DNA of 64,000 bases from Craspedostauros australis (lineage: Eukaryota; Bacillariophyta; Bacillariophyceae; Mastogloiales; Achnanthaceae). Below the pieces are notes generated by a model that searched no databases, was not told where the DNA came from, and worked only from the letters and a program-made list of their open reading frames with translations. The position numbers and the translations under genes are program-made. Location of the stretch: the NCBI GenBank assembly GCA_026770025.1, contig JAMXDE010000015.1, forward strand, positions 1,364,001 through 1,428,000. Reading direction: 5' to 3'. This document shows positions 22,039 to 31,472 of the stretch, in pieces (position 1 is the stretch's first letter; each line of letters opens with the position of its first letter).

Positions 22039-23703
22039 ATGCGTTGCACACCCATCGCAAACATGCCAGAATCAACGAACCTGGACTTCCTCAACTTGAT
22101 CAGCTCGGAACAGATCGCATCTCTGTTTGACAATGATCCAGGAGGCGATGATCTGTGGTCCTTGCTGCACAACGCAGATGGTGCCCTTGGCGATACCCTT
22201 GACGCCACCCTCGACGATGATCCCGCAACAACCAGCGACGCAGATCCGCAGATCTATGATGGCGATCTGCATCCCTTCGACATCAGCCAAATCGATGACA
22301 AGCAGGATGTTCCATCGTCGAGACCATCCAACAAACGAGGCTTGGATGGAGACAGTCCACTGCCAGTGGCATTGTCGCATCTGGAGACTGCTTCAGACCC
22401 TTCCTCGACTGAACATCTTGAAGCAGAACTGACGGAGGCCGAGAAACTTCAGGCCCGAGAGATCGAGGCGCTATCTCTGCAAGACAGAGAGCAAGTCTAC
22501 GAGGACATTCATGGTGTGCGTCAACCGCCGGAAGAGTCTCAGCCCTTCCTTTGCGATCGGCTGCACCGATTGAATGCCGAACTCACAATAGGTTTGTGCG
22601 ATAGCCGACGTAAGAACCAACAAAGCGCGTCCGTGCAGAAACCATATCGCATGGCATCATTACTAGCCCCGCGCTTGACGTCCGACGTCGCGTTCCGGAT
22701 TACGATGCTACGGTCCACCAACTGGAATGCTGAGGAAGCAGCGATCAAGATCGTGCAGTACTTTCATGTCAAGGAACGGCTGTTTGGGAGGGAGAGGTGC
22801 TTACGACCCATCGTGTTATCGGATCTCCAGGATGATGCACGACAGTCCATTGAGGAAGGCGCGTACATCGTGCATGATAGCCACGGAGGAATCTGCAATC
22901 GGCCCGTGGTATTTCACTTCTCGGCGCGGTGGAAGACAAAGACAGAACTCTCTCACGCGCAGGCCCTCTTCTATCTGCCACACATGGCAGCCCGTTCGGC
23001 AGAGGCCCAGAAGTATGGCTTCTCCGTGGTCGTCATTGGGATCAGAGCTGAGGAGCAACATTTCAGAGACTTGATCAGCTTGATTCGATTCAATGTGCTG
23101 CATACAATACCAGCTCGCACAGCAGGCATGCATATCTGCATCTCCGATCGTCGCCTCAACGATATCGTCTCCCATACGTTGCAGGTGGCGCCGAAAGGTC
23201 ACAGGTTGCGAGCGAGACTCCATTACGGATCAGTGCAGGCTTGCAAGAGCCACTTGCTCACGTATGGTATACGGCCCAGCATGTTGCCCAACAACGACGC
23301 TGCTCTTGGCGCCATTGCCACCGACCATGACACCATTCAGCGATGTCTGCAATATGATCGTGAAGTGTTGGACAAGTATTCCGAAGGCAAGCCAGACCAT
23401 TGCATCGACGCGCCGCCCAACCCCAACGACGTCCTACTGGGCCGGGGCCGACCCTTGCAAAAGTTTCCCGGCAATTTGGAATTCTCGAGACTGTTGCAAG
23501 AGTGCAAGCCAACTTATGATCTGGCGTGCAAGCCTCGCAAGACAGAGATCACGCGTGAGCTGGTCCAGAAGCTCCGAGATGCCGGGGTAAGGTTCTTGAA
23601 GCATGATGACTCGGGAGATTGGTGGGAGGCGGTTCCCGATGCGGTGGCCCGCAAGCGGGCGGCGATGAGTTTGCGCAATATGTCGCGCAAGCGAGAAGAA
23701 TAA
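22039..23703 (+). CDS. CRAL-TRIO-like/DUF6824 protein, paralogue 1
   Basis: This is an intronless 554-residue protein. The ATG at 22039 is used; a second in-frame ATG at 22063 is conserved in the paralogue and could be the real start. The N-terminal third is acidic and low-complexity. Residues about 215-430 look like a CRAL-TRIO (Sec14) lipid-binding fold: AIKIVQYFHVKERLFGRERC, then a D-GG-RPV strand pattern, then IPARTAG and a YGSVQACKSHLLTYGI end. The last ~100 residues contain NDVLLGRGRPLQKFPGNLEF, the hallmark of DUF6824, expanded in diatoms and of unknown function. A basic tail (RNMSRKREE) closes it. A role linking lipid signals to regulation is inference only. Confidence 0.85.
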   Translation: MRCTPIANMPESTNLDFLNLISSEQIASLFDNDPGGDDLWSLLHNADGALGDTLDATLDDDPATTSDADPQIYDGDLHPFDISQIDDKQDVPSSRPSNKRGLDGDSPLPVALSHLETASDPSSTEHLEAELTEAEKLQAREIEALSLQDREQVYEDIHGVRQPPEESQPFLCDRLHRLNAELTIGLCDSRRKNQQSASVQKPYRMASLLAPRLTSDVAFRITMLRSTNWNAEEAAIKIVQYFHVKERLFGRERCLRPIVLSDLQDDARQSIEEGAYIVHDSHGGICNRPVVFHFSARWKTKTELSHAQALFYLPHMAARSAEAQKYGFSVVVIGIRAEEQHFRDLISLIRFNVLHTIPARTAGMHICISDRRLNDIVSHTLQVAPKGHRLRARLHYGSVQACKSHLLTYGIRPSMLPNNDAALGAIATDHDTIQRCLQYDREVLDKYSEGKPDHCIDAPPNPNDVLLGRGRPLQKFPGNLEFSRLLQECKPTYDLACKPRKTEITRELVQKLRDAGVRFLKHDDSGDWWEAVPDAVARKRAAMSLRNMSRKREE

Positions 23704-24299
23704 AGTAGGCGATGGAGGAGATTCGCGGCGCGAGACGGGGTGGATCGGCGTCAGATATGTCACGGGCATGTACTTTGGAGAGGCCTTCCTTGCTGCTGGA
23801 TGAATGGCACATTGCGTTCACGGCAAAGCATGGTGTCGCAGATTCAATGTGCTGCCGCAACAATAGTGCGTTATCCTATGCCTACATTCTGTACTCTCTC
23901 ATCTGTTGCCATTGGGATCGCATGGGCACCGCATTAACAACACCAATAACTTCCCACTCGCACTCGTATCTTGTATCAGTGACAACATTCGGTGCTTTGC
24001 AATCCACCGTCGTTTGATTCCAACACTGTCCAAATGCGGCAATGAAGATCCCCTTTGTTCGACGCCTTGTAGGAAAATCGTGGCGCGAAACTGTTTCTAT
24101 TTTACTCTACTTTCATCGGAAGGTCTAGAGAGAACGAAACACGATTCGTTTCCCACGTGATTGAACTGGTTGAAGTGGCAGAATTCTTCTCTCTCCTTTG
24201 ATCTGTCTTCGTTGTTGTTCCAAACTCGCTCCATGTCATGTGGTGAGAGCGTTTGGTGGCAATACCCCAAAGTACGTACGCACTGCCACAATGCGCAAT
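23704..24299. other. Spacer between the DUF6824 paralogues
   Basis: No gene is seen. The first ~150 bases (GGAGATTCG(C/T)GGCGCGA and a stretch ending GGATGAATGGCACA) are repeated after the second paralogue, so the duplication includes the 3' untranslated region. Confidence 0.6.
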
Positions 24300-24399
24300 G
24301 CCATCACATCCTCATCAAGAGATGTTGCCATACCGTCTCCCATCCAACATCCAACTTTGAACATCCTTTCACGATCATATCCACTCTCCATCGCGTTGC

Positions 24400-26064
24400 A
24401 TGCGTTGCATGCCCATCGCAAAGATGTCAGAAGAAACCAACCCAGACTTCCTCAACTTGATCAGCTCGGAACAGATTGCATCTCTGTTTGACAATGATCC
24501 TGGGAGCGACGACATTTGGTCCTTGCTACAAAATGCAGACGGTGCCCTTGGCGATGCTCTTGACGACACCCTTGGCGATGATCCCGTAACAACCAGCGAT
24601 GCAGATCCGCAGATCTATGATGGCGATCTGCATCCCTTCGACATCAGTCAATTGGATGACAAGGAGGATACTTCATCATCGAGACCGTCCAACAAACGAG
24701 GCTTGAATGGAGGCAATTCATCGTCATCGCCATCATCGCATCTGGAGACTGCTTCAGACCCTTCCTCGACTGAACATCTTGAAGAAGAACTGACGGAGGC
24801 CGAGAAATTGCAAGCCCGAGAGATCCAGGCGCTATCTCTGCAAGACAGAGAGCAAATCTACGAGGACATTCATGGTGTGCGTCGACCACCTGAAGAAACG
24901 GAGGCCTTCTTGAAGGATCGGCTGCACCGATTGAATGCCGAACTCACCATGGGTCTGTGCGACAGCCGACGCAAGAATCATCAAAGCGAGTCCGTTCAGA
25001 AACCATATCGCATGGCAGCCCTGTTGGCGCCGCGCTTAACATGTGATGTGGCATTCCGGATTGCGATGCTACGATCTACCAATTGGGACGCTGAGGAAGC
25101 AACGATCAAGATCGTGCAGTACTTCCATGTCAAGGAACGGCTGTTTGGCAGGGAGAGGTGCTTACGACCTATCATGTTGTCGGATCTTCAGGATGACGCA
25201 AGACAGTCCATTGAGGAAGGGGCGTACATCGTGCATGATGGCAATGAAGGCATCTGCCCAAGGCCCGTGGTGTTCAACTTCGCGGCACGGTGGAAGACGC
25301 AGACGGTTCTTTCTCAAGCTCAGGCTATATTTTATCTGCCACACGTTGCGGCCCGCTCGGCGCAAGCCCAGAAATATGGCTTCTCTGTGGTCGGCATTGC
25401 GGTCGGAGCCGAAGAGCGTCATTTCCACGATGCGATCAGCTTGAATCGATTGAACTTGCTACATATTATACCAGCTCGCGCGGCAAGTATGCACGCCTGC
25501 ATCTCCGATCTTCGCTTCAAGGAGATCGTCTCTCGTGTGATACAGGTAGTACCGAAGGATTACAGGCTGCGAACGAGACTCCATTACGGATCAATGCAGA
25601 CGTGCAAGAACGAGCTGCTTACGTACGGCATTCGATCCACCATGTTACCAGACAACGACGATGCCATTCATGACCACGACACAGATCATGGTACTATTCA
25701 GCGATGTCTGCAATACGATCGTGAAGTGCTGGACAAGTATTACAAAGACAAACCTGACCACTGCATCGACGCGCCGCCCAACCTCAACGACGTCCTACTG
25801 GGCCGGGGCCGACCCTTGCAAAAGTTCCCGGGCAATTTGGAATTCTCGCGACTGTTGCAAGAGTGTAAGCCAAGTTACGATCTGGCGTCCAAGCCTCGCA
25901 AGACAGAGATCACGCGTGAGCTGGTCCAGAAGCTGCGTGATGCTGGGGTGCGGTTCTTGAAGCATGATGACTCGGGTGATTGGTGGGAGGAGGTTCCCGA
26001 TGCGGTGGCCCGCAAGCGAGCAGCGATGAGTTTACGCAACATGTCGCGCAAGCGGGAGGAATGA
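24400..26064 (+). CDS. CRAL-TRIO-like/DUF6824 protein, paralogue 2
   Basis: This is the tandem copy of the gene at 22039-23703, also 554 residues and intronless, in the same orientation 2.36 kb downstream. The ATG at 24400 and the in-frame ATG at 24424 are both conserved with paralogue 1. The domain order is the same: acidic N-terminus, CRAL-TRIO-like middle, DUF6824 block (NDVLLGRGRPLQKFPG) and basic C-terminus. The C-terminal ~110 residues are almost identical, while the N-terminal linker (here SSSSPSSHLE) and parts of the CRAL-TRIO region have diverged. The upstream ~100 bases (CCTTTCACG..CATA.CCACT) are conserved, so the promoters may be alike. It stops at TGA where paralogue 1 stops at TAA. 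Confidence 0.85.
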   Translation: MRCMPIAKMSEETNPDFLNLISSEQIASLFDNDPGSDDIWSLLQNADGALGDALDDTLGDDPVTTSDADPQIYDGDLHPFDISQLDDKEDTSSSRPSNKRGLNGGNSSSSPSSHLETASDPSSTEHLEEELTEAEKLQAREIQALSLQDREQIYEDIHGVRRPPEETEAFLKDRLHRLNAELTMGLCDSRRKNHQSESVQKPYRMAALLAPRLTCDVAFRIAMLRSTNWDAEEATIKIVQYFHVKERLFGRERCLRPIMLSDLQDDARQSIEEGAYIVHDGNEGICPRPVVFNFAARWKTQTVLSQAQAIFYLPHVAARSAQAQKYGFSVVGIAVGAEERHFHDAISLNRLNLLHIIPARAASMHACISDLRFKEIVSRVIQVVPKDYRLRTRLHYGSMQTCKNELLTYGIRSTMLPDNDDAIHDHDTDHGTIQRCLQYDREVLDKYYKDKPDHCIDAPPNLNDVLLGRGRPLQKFPGNLEFSRLLQECKPSYDLASKPRKTEITRELVQKLRDAGVRFLKHDDSGDWWEEVPDAVARKRAAMSLRNMSRKREE

Positions 26065-26518
26065 CCGATCGGCAGAGGAATGGAATGTGTGATGTGATGG
26101 ACGAGTGCGATCAAGGAGATTCGTGGCGCGAAATGGGGAAGATCATTATGAGGTCTGTCACGGACGTAGGCTTTGATGCCTCCCTTGCTGTTGGATGAAT
26201 GGCACACTGTGCTCACATGTGCATCCTCGTGAGTTTCTATCGAAGCAGTGCATTTGTAAAGTAGCAAAATAGCGTGTTATTATATGCGTTCATATTGTGG
26301 CGTGCTTGTTGTGCACTGGCTTGCTCGCGGCATTGGTCGTCACCGCCTCCGAATTCTCCGTAGCTCCGGCCGATGGATATGATGCCGTTCAATGCTCTCT
26401 CTCACCTGATGCTGCTGCTGCTGCTGCTGTGCGAATACAAATCTCGCTTGGTTACGTTGTCATCCGATAGAGAGTATATGCACAACAATCGTACGTACCA
26501 TGCCCATTTGTGCCATAC
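26065..26518. other. Convergent intergenic region with (CTG)n
   Basis: The start matches the 3' flank of paralogue 1. A short CTG run lies near 26409-26429. No gene is supported. Confidence 0.5.
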
Positions 26519-27601
26519 CTATGTCTTCGCGGATCGCTCTTCATTAATCTTCAGCACGAACTCAATGTCGATCTCGCTGACATCGTTGGCTTTCGCTTGT
26601 TGGATGATCCCCGTCAACGCGGGACGTAAGAAGATGGACGGTATCCCCAGCAGCTGTTCGCAGGCCTCCTTCGTGAAAGTGACGTCCGGATCCATGCGAT
26701 TGGCCTCGTACATGATGGCCTCGTACTTGGGGCCTTTATTCTGTGGTATCAGTCGGAAAAATGGCGTCTGCAAGCGCGCGAACCAAAACTTACGTCCGCC
26801 GCGGAATCCCAACGTAATCGGAAGGCGCGGCATGATTCTTCCGCCGTCATCTTCTAGATTGCCTTTCCATTGCTGCTGCAACAAAATGTTGTCCAGTCGC
26901 AGGATCATGTGCTCGGATGGACCGCGGTTGGGCTCTGGCTCCAACGCAGCCGCGACGTTGCGGTCCTCGAGCCATGTGCATTCGTAGACCTGAAAAGCGT
27001 TGGATATGATCTGCGGGATGTCATCGTGCGATGTCGTGGGGCTGCTTGCCAAGTCGAAGCAGTTGTTGTCCTTCATCTTTTCCTGCGTCGTTTGGCCGGG
27101 ATATCCGAGATTGACGATCGTGTCGACCAGCTCGTTGTCGAAGGCAAAAGACGGCGGCAGTTCGATGTAGTTGAGGCTACATTTCTTGGTGCGTTTCAGA
27201 TTGCGGATCGTGTTGGCATCGGGGCGGCTCACGAGCATCAAGGTCTTGATGGGGCCGCAGACCTCGAGCGGGAAGGCGAGCTGGTAGGGACCAATGTTGG
27301 TCTCACCAGATTCGTCGGTGGTTGTGATCAATGCGAATGTGGAAGCGTAGTACGAGCTGGATTGGTAGAAGTTGTCTCGGATGGGGCTTGAGACGAACTT
27401 TCTGTTATCGCCGCTGTCACCATTATTGTTGTCACCATTTGGAAAAGGTGGCATGATGCTCTCCATCATCTTTCGAGCTTGCGGAAAGAAGAAGTCGCTT
27501 TCGCTGCTTCCACCATTGTCATTGCTGTTGCTGCTGCCGAGAATCCACCCAAAGGTCAAGTGCGTTGCGATCGTCGCGATCTTCATTCCTCCGAACATCA
27601 T
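26519..27601 (-). CDS. Flavin-reductase-like protein with a C-terminal PCP_red-like block
   Basis: The protein has 360 residues from tandem ATGs at 27601; the open frame extends upstream only to a TTG. A hydrophobic N-terminal segment (about 7-21) may be a signal peptide. Residues about 65-255 resemble the FMN-binding split barrel of flavin reductases: ASTFALITTTDESGETNIGP, later NTIRNLKRTKKCSLNYIELP. Near the C-terminus, FTKEACEQLLGIPSIFLRP followed by IIQQAKANDVSEIDIEFV resembles the small PCP_red domain found at the end of dark-operative protochlorophyllide reductase B subunits. Such an arrangement suggests a flavin-dependent redox enzyme, possibly linked to pigment metabolism, but the substrate is unknown. 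The split-barrel call is fairly firm and the C-terminal one tentative. Confidence 0.7.
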   Translation of the reverse strand: MMFGGMKIATIATHLTFGWILGSSNSNDNGGSSESDFFFPQARKMMESIMPPFPNGDNNNGDSGDNRKFVSSPIRDNFYQSSSYYASTFALITTTDESGETNIGPYQLAFPLEVCGPIKTLMLVSRPDANTIRNLKRTKKCSLNYIELPPSFAFDNELVDTIVNLGYPGQTTQEKMKDNNCFDLASSPTTSHDDIPQIISNAFQVYECTWLEDRNVAAALEPEPNRGPSEHMILRLDNILLQQQWKGNLEDDGGRIMPRLPITLGFRGGRKFWFARLQTPFFRLIPQNKGPKYEAIMYEANRMDPDVTFTKEACEQLLGIPSIFLRPALTGIIQQAKANDVSEIDIEFVLKINEERSAKT

Positions 27602-28668
27602 AATGCTGTTGCTCTGATGAATATATTTGATGATGCCGTCTGTATGGTACAATGATAGTGTATGGTATCATCTAATCTTGTGAGAGGGAGCTCTTGTGAT
27701 GAGCGCGATGCAATGTCCCCTTTCCGACTGTTCTGTGATGAATCTCTCGATTCTCCACGAGCGGGTCATGTCGATGGCCTTGGCTGATGACACACAAAGA
27801 CGAAAAAAAAGTGAAGGATGCCACGGATGCAGGGCTGTTGCGGAGTTGGCGAAACAGAAGGAATTATCAACATCCATCGTTTTGTGGACACAACAAAACG
27901 TATTTTCATTTTTATCGTTGATGTTGTATCCACGAAAGGGTGACATCACCTTCCCTAAAAGTTATGTCGATGTAGTCCACCAGGATGACATCATTCCGTT
28001 CGCGGGGTTCATTCCAGACCGTACCTTGCACAAATAGTCTCAAGACGAGGCACAACAAAACGTGTGCCAATTATAAAGACGCCTTTCGCCATTCGTCAGA
28101 CATGAAAAGTTGAGGTTGTGCCGAAAGCATGACAGCACGTACTCAAGTCTTCATGTTCGAAGACTTCCTCCAACATCACTTGACTGGATGATGGTGTGTG
28201 TTACACATTTCGAAGAGAGCTGAAGATGAGTCTATGCATGCAGTTGCAGCAGCAATGTAAGTGAGGTACGAGCTATCCCCAATGTGAACATCCGCTGGAA
28301 CATCACTTCACAGGCGTCTACGGCATTGGGGGATGTGCAGGCTCACGTTGCAGGTGGAAACACACGTCAACCACCAACTACTATATTCTAAATATTTCCA
28401 TAAATGCACCCGTATATGGAATGGTCAAGCTATTCACGTGACACCCAAGGACCCAGAGCGCTGCGCGGTCGTTGACGTGTACGTATATTTTCCTATTTTT
28501 GTGTTGTTTTCATGTTTTCTGAGGCTGTGATGTACTGTACTTGTACGAATATGGGATAGGTGGAGTGATAGTGCACGGTGACACTCCAACCCGCCGTTGT
28601 GTTTTCTCTATAGTGTGGCGCAAATGGATGCCGCGATCCACGATCGTCACGGCAAGACATGACTGCGA
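27602..28668. other. Intergenic, nothing recognised
   Basis: Upstream region of the flavin-reductase-like gene and downstream region of the T/P-rich gene. No coherent reading frame, long repeat or hairpin is seen. Confidence 0.5.
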
Positions 28669-29841
28669 TTAGGCACGTCGGCCGGTCTTCTTGAAGCGGT
28701 CGGTGCCTTGCTCCAGTCGTCGACTCTTGGATCCCTTTCCGCTTCGGCTGGACGAGGATGGGCTGTCGTCGCTTGGGGAGCTTGGGCTGGTGGGTGTGGA
28801 TGGAGTGGAGGGGGTGCTTGGTGAGGTTGGAGTGCTGGGGCCGGATGGCGAGCTTTCACTCTTGGAGCTCTTGGACGACTTGCTGGGGCTGGTTGGGGTG
28901 CTGGGGCTGGCAGGATCTGTCGGTGTCGTTGGGCTGGTTGGATCTGTCGGGTTTGTTGGGCTGGTTGGATCTGTCGGGTTTGTTGGGCTGGTAGGATCAG
29001 TTGGGTTTGTTGGGCTGGTAGGATCAGTTGGGTTCGTTGGGCTGGTAGGATCAGTTGGGTTGGTTGGACTGGTTGGATCAGTTGGATTTGTGGGGCTGGT
29101 AGGATCAGTGGGGTTTGTTGGGCTGGTTGGATCAGTGGGGTTTGTTGGAGTAGTTGGGGTCGTTGGAACGGTTGGGTTGGTGGGGTTGACTGGGGCTCCT
29201 GTTCCTGGCACAGTCGGTGCGACTGGAGTACGTGGACGAGGCGTTGGGCCAAAACCCTCGGTTGGTGCGCCGGTTGGCATCGACGGCCTGGCGCTACCGG
29301 ATGGGGCGGCACTGACGGTTGGAACTCCAGTTGGGCGGAACGAAACAGATGGCGCGTTGGAACCTGGTTCCGTCGGCGTCGTAGGGGTGGTCGGCGTCGT
29401 AGGGGTGGTCGGAGTCGTTGGCGTCGTGGGCGTGGTTGGAGTTGTGGGTGTCGTCGGCGTGGTCGGCGTTGTGGGGGTGGTTGGTGTCACGGGAGCGGCA
29501 GATGGTGGCGAGGTGACATCCTCCGACGATGGAGTGCTTGGGCTGCTGGGGCTGCTTTTAGAGCTCTTGCTTCCCTTGCCCTTTCCGCTGCGACTTGGGC
29601 TGGACGGTCCGGATGGACTGGAATCTTCCGACGAGGGGCTGCTCTTGCTGCTCTTGAATCCACCCTTGCCCTTTCCTTGCAGGAGGCGCATGTTGTCATC
29701 TGCGACTTCGCGGTTGGCGTGGGCACTGCCATCGGCCTCGATGACGTACTCCCGGATGCTGCCGCTTTCGACGGCGTTGGTTCCGGCCATCATGAGGGCC
29801 GCTGCCACGAAGGCATTGAATGCAATTCTCTTCATAAACAT
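28669..29841 (-). CDS. Secreted Thr/Pro/Ser/Lys-rich repeat protein (silaffin- or mucin-like)
   Basis: This single-exon protein has 390 residues. It has a signal peptide (MFMKRIAFNAFVAAALMMAG, cleavage near TNA|VES). A short unique segment contains MRLLQGKGKGG, then Ser/Lys-rich blocks (KSSKSSPSS, SGKGKGSKSSKSS). Two repeat domains follow: (TPT)n at about 29365-29495 and about nine copies of the nonapeptide NPTDPTSPT (27-bp period, 28915-29150). Another Ser/Lys block (SKSSKSSKSE) precedes the basic end GKGSKSRRLEQGTDRFKKTG. Signal peptide plus Ser/Lys clusters and Arg-X-Leu sites resemble diatom silaffin-type and cell-wall proteins; the Thr/Pro repeats suggest heavy O-glycosylation. The plus strand is open as well (Gly/Val-rich), a by-product of the repeat. 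Confidence 0.75.
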   Translation of the reverse strand: MFMKRIAFNAFVAAALMMAGTNAVESGSIREYVIEADGSAHANREVADDNMRLLQGKGKGGFKSSKSSPSSEDSSPSGPSSPSRSGKGKGSKSSKSSPSSPSTPSSEDVTSPPSAAPVTPTTPTTPTTPTTPTTPTTPTTPTTPTTPTTPTTPTTPTEPGSNAPSVSFRPTGVPTVSAAPSGSARPSMPTGAPTEGFGPTPRPRTPVAPTVPGTGAPVNPTNPTVPTTPTTPTNPTDPTSPTNPTDPTSPTNPTDPTSPTNPTDPTSPTNPTDPTSPTNPTDPTSPTNPTDPTSPTNPTDPTSPTTPTDPASPSTPTSPSKSSKSSKSESSPSGPSTPTSPSTPSTPSTPTSPSSPSDDSPSSSSRSGKGSKSRRLEQGTDRFKKTGRRA

Positions 29842-31472
29842 GGTTCAATCAATTCGTCTTCTGGTCTCGTGTTGCTTCTGCTCTTGCTACGAGTGCTGTG
29901 TGCCTCTCTGAAGTAGGGATGTGGGTCTTGCAATTGTGATTGTGATTGCAAGTGATAGTGATTGTGACAGTGAAGTCGTGTGGATACGGATGCTGTGTTT
30001 GTGAATGTGGAAGTTTTGTGAGGTGTGATTCGTTCTGGTTTGGAATATGAAGCGAGATGGCAAGAAGCTGTGGTGCCACTTGTGCTCGTTGTGACTGCTT
30101 TCTTTGTTGCGCGGTGCGCCATGGTAGTTGTGCATCGAGAATAATAGAAGGAGGGGCTACACCACAGTAGTATTTGTTGGAGATGGCTTGATTGTTGGGA
30201 TTGAAAGAGAGCAATGTGGGTGAACGTGTTTGTTTGGACCTCCGAATGTCTCGTTTCTGACCGTTGACTGCGGAAGGCATAACTGGGGTGTGTCCCTTCC
30301 CTGTCCATTGCTTACCTGCATGCTGAAGGTTTCCGAATGATGATGCTTCCGCAACACATATGTCGCACGACATGAACTCGAGAGCACTCCAGGCACGGTG
30401 CACGATGTCTGCTGTGGAGGCGTCTGTTGGAATAGCAAAATTTGCATTTTGGCGGCGCGAAGGAAGAAAATGTGGTGCGCGAAAGATGTGGAGAGACAAC
30501 GGCGATTCATTCGAGCGAATCATGCACGATCAGACGACGGCAAGACCGCGCGGTTCACGATCAGAACTGGCGCGAAGCATGGTGTGCAAATAGTGCGAGA
30601 TCTGAAACACGATGACACATCTCGACAGGCACCAACAAGACATCGACGAACAAGTCTTATCCTTGCATTCCCGGGATCGTGTCATGTGTGTTATTGCTTG
30701 CAAGACTTACGCCGATGTTGATCATGTGAAGGACAAGGCGGATCGGGCACGATGAGAGCAGCACCATTCCACATTTCTTGCACGCGGAAGACGACGATGT
30801 CAAATGATGCCGGCGAGACAAGTTCCTGGATCGTACGGACGTGTGGAACATGGAGCAGTGATTGGTGGCACGACACACCTGCGGTGCGAATGTGATGTCA
30901 CACACATGGTGCCACGAGGCGTGAGCGAAGCTCAGTGACACAGGAACGACTTTTTTGTTCTAAGAAGCCACGAGCAGCGAGGGTTTTGTTCGCTTGTTGC
31001 GCTCGTTGTTCGTCGAGTACGGGCACAGTTATTGTCGGTATTTCATCCTTCCCTCGTTATTTCTTTGTCGTTGTTGTCGTTGTTGGGGCAGTTTTGTTTC
31101 ACGGTTTTCTCGCTCTTGGCGCGCGTGGCGCAGTGCGGTAACGAACAACAGATCGCGATGGAGGCTTCTGATTCCCATGTCTGCGAAGAGAATAGAAGTG
31201 CTGAAGTCACGCCATCAGCCAATCAGTCAGTCCACCATTCATCACAAGAAAGAGGCTGGTTGCCAACCACAACACACAACAGCTTGCCGAACAGGCAACC
31301 GGCAGAGACCGAGCAGCGCTATTCGAAGCCCGCAGAGCACGATCCACGACACTCTGCCCATACATCCTCTCTCTCTCTCTCTCTCTGCCAGCAGAGCACG
31401 AGGTACGGGTCACTGTCCCACCTTGCCACAACATCCTTGAGGTCGTAGTCGTACAGCAACAACAACAACATC
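29842..31472. other. Long intergenic region
   Basis: A 224-codon minus-strand frame (29849-30523) overlaps two other open frames and ends in His/Thr-rich low-complexity sequence. I regard it as the leader of the T/P-rich gene rather than a gene. A (CT)10 run at 31367-31386 lies about 85 bases before the sulfotransferase ATG. Confidence 0.45.

Noticed and set aside
28691..29911. 406-codon plus-strand Gly/Val/Leu-rich frame
   Set aside because: Antisense of the Thr/Pro repeats; the minus-strand frame has the signal peptide and a start codon.
29849..30523. 224-codon minus-strand frame upstream of the T/P-rich gene
   Set aside because: Overlaps other open frames, ends in low-complexity His/Thr sequence and shows no domain; more likely leader sequence.
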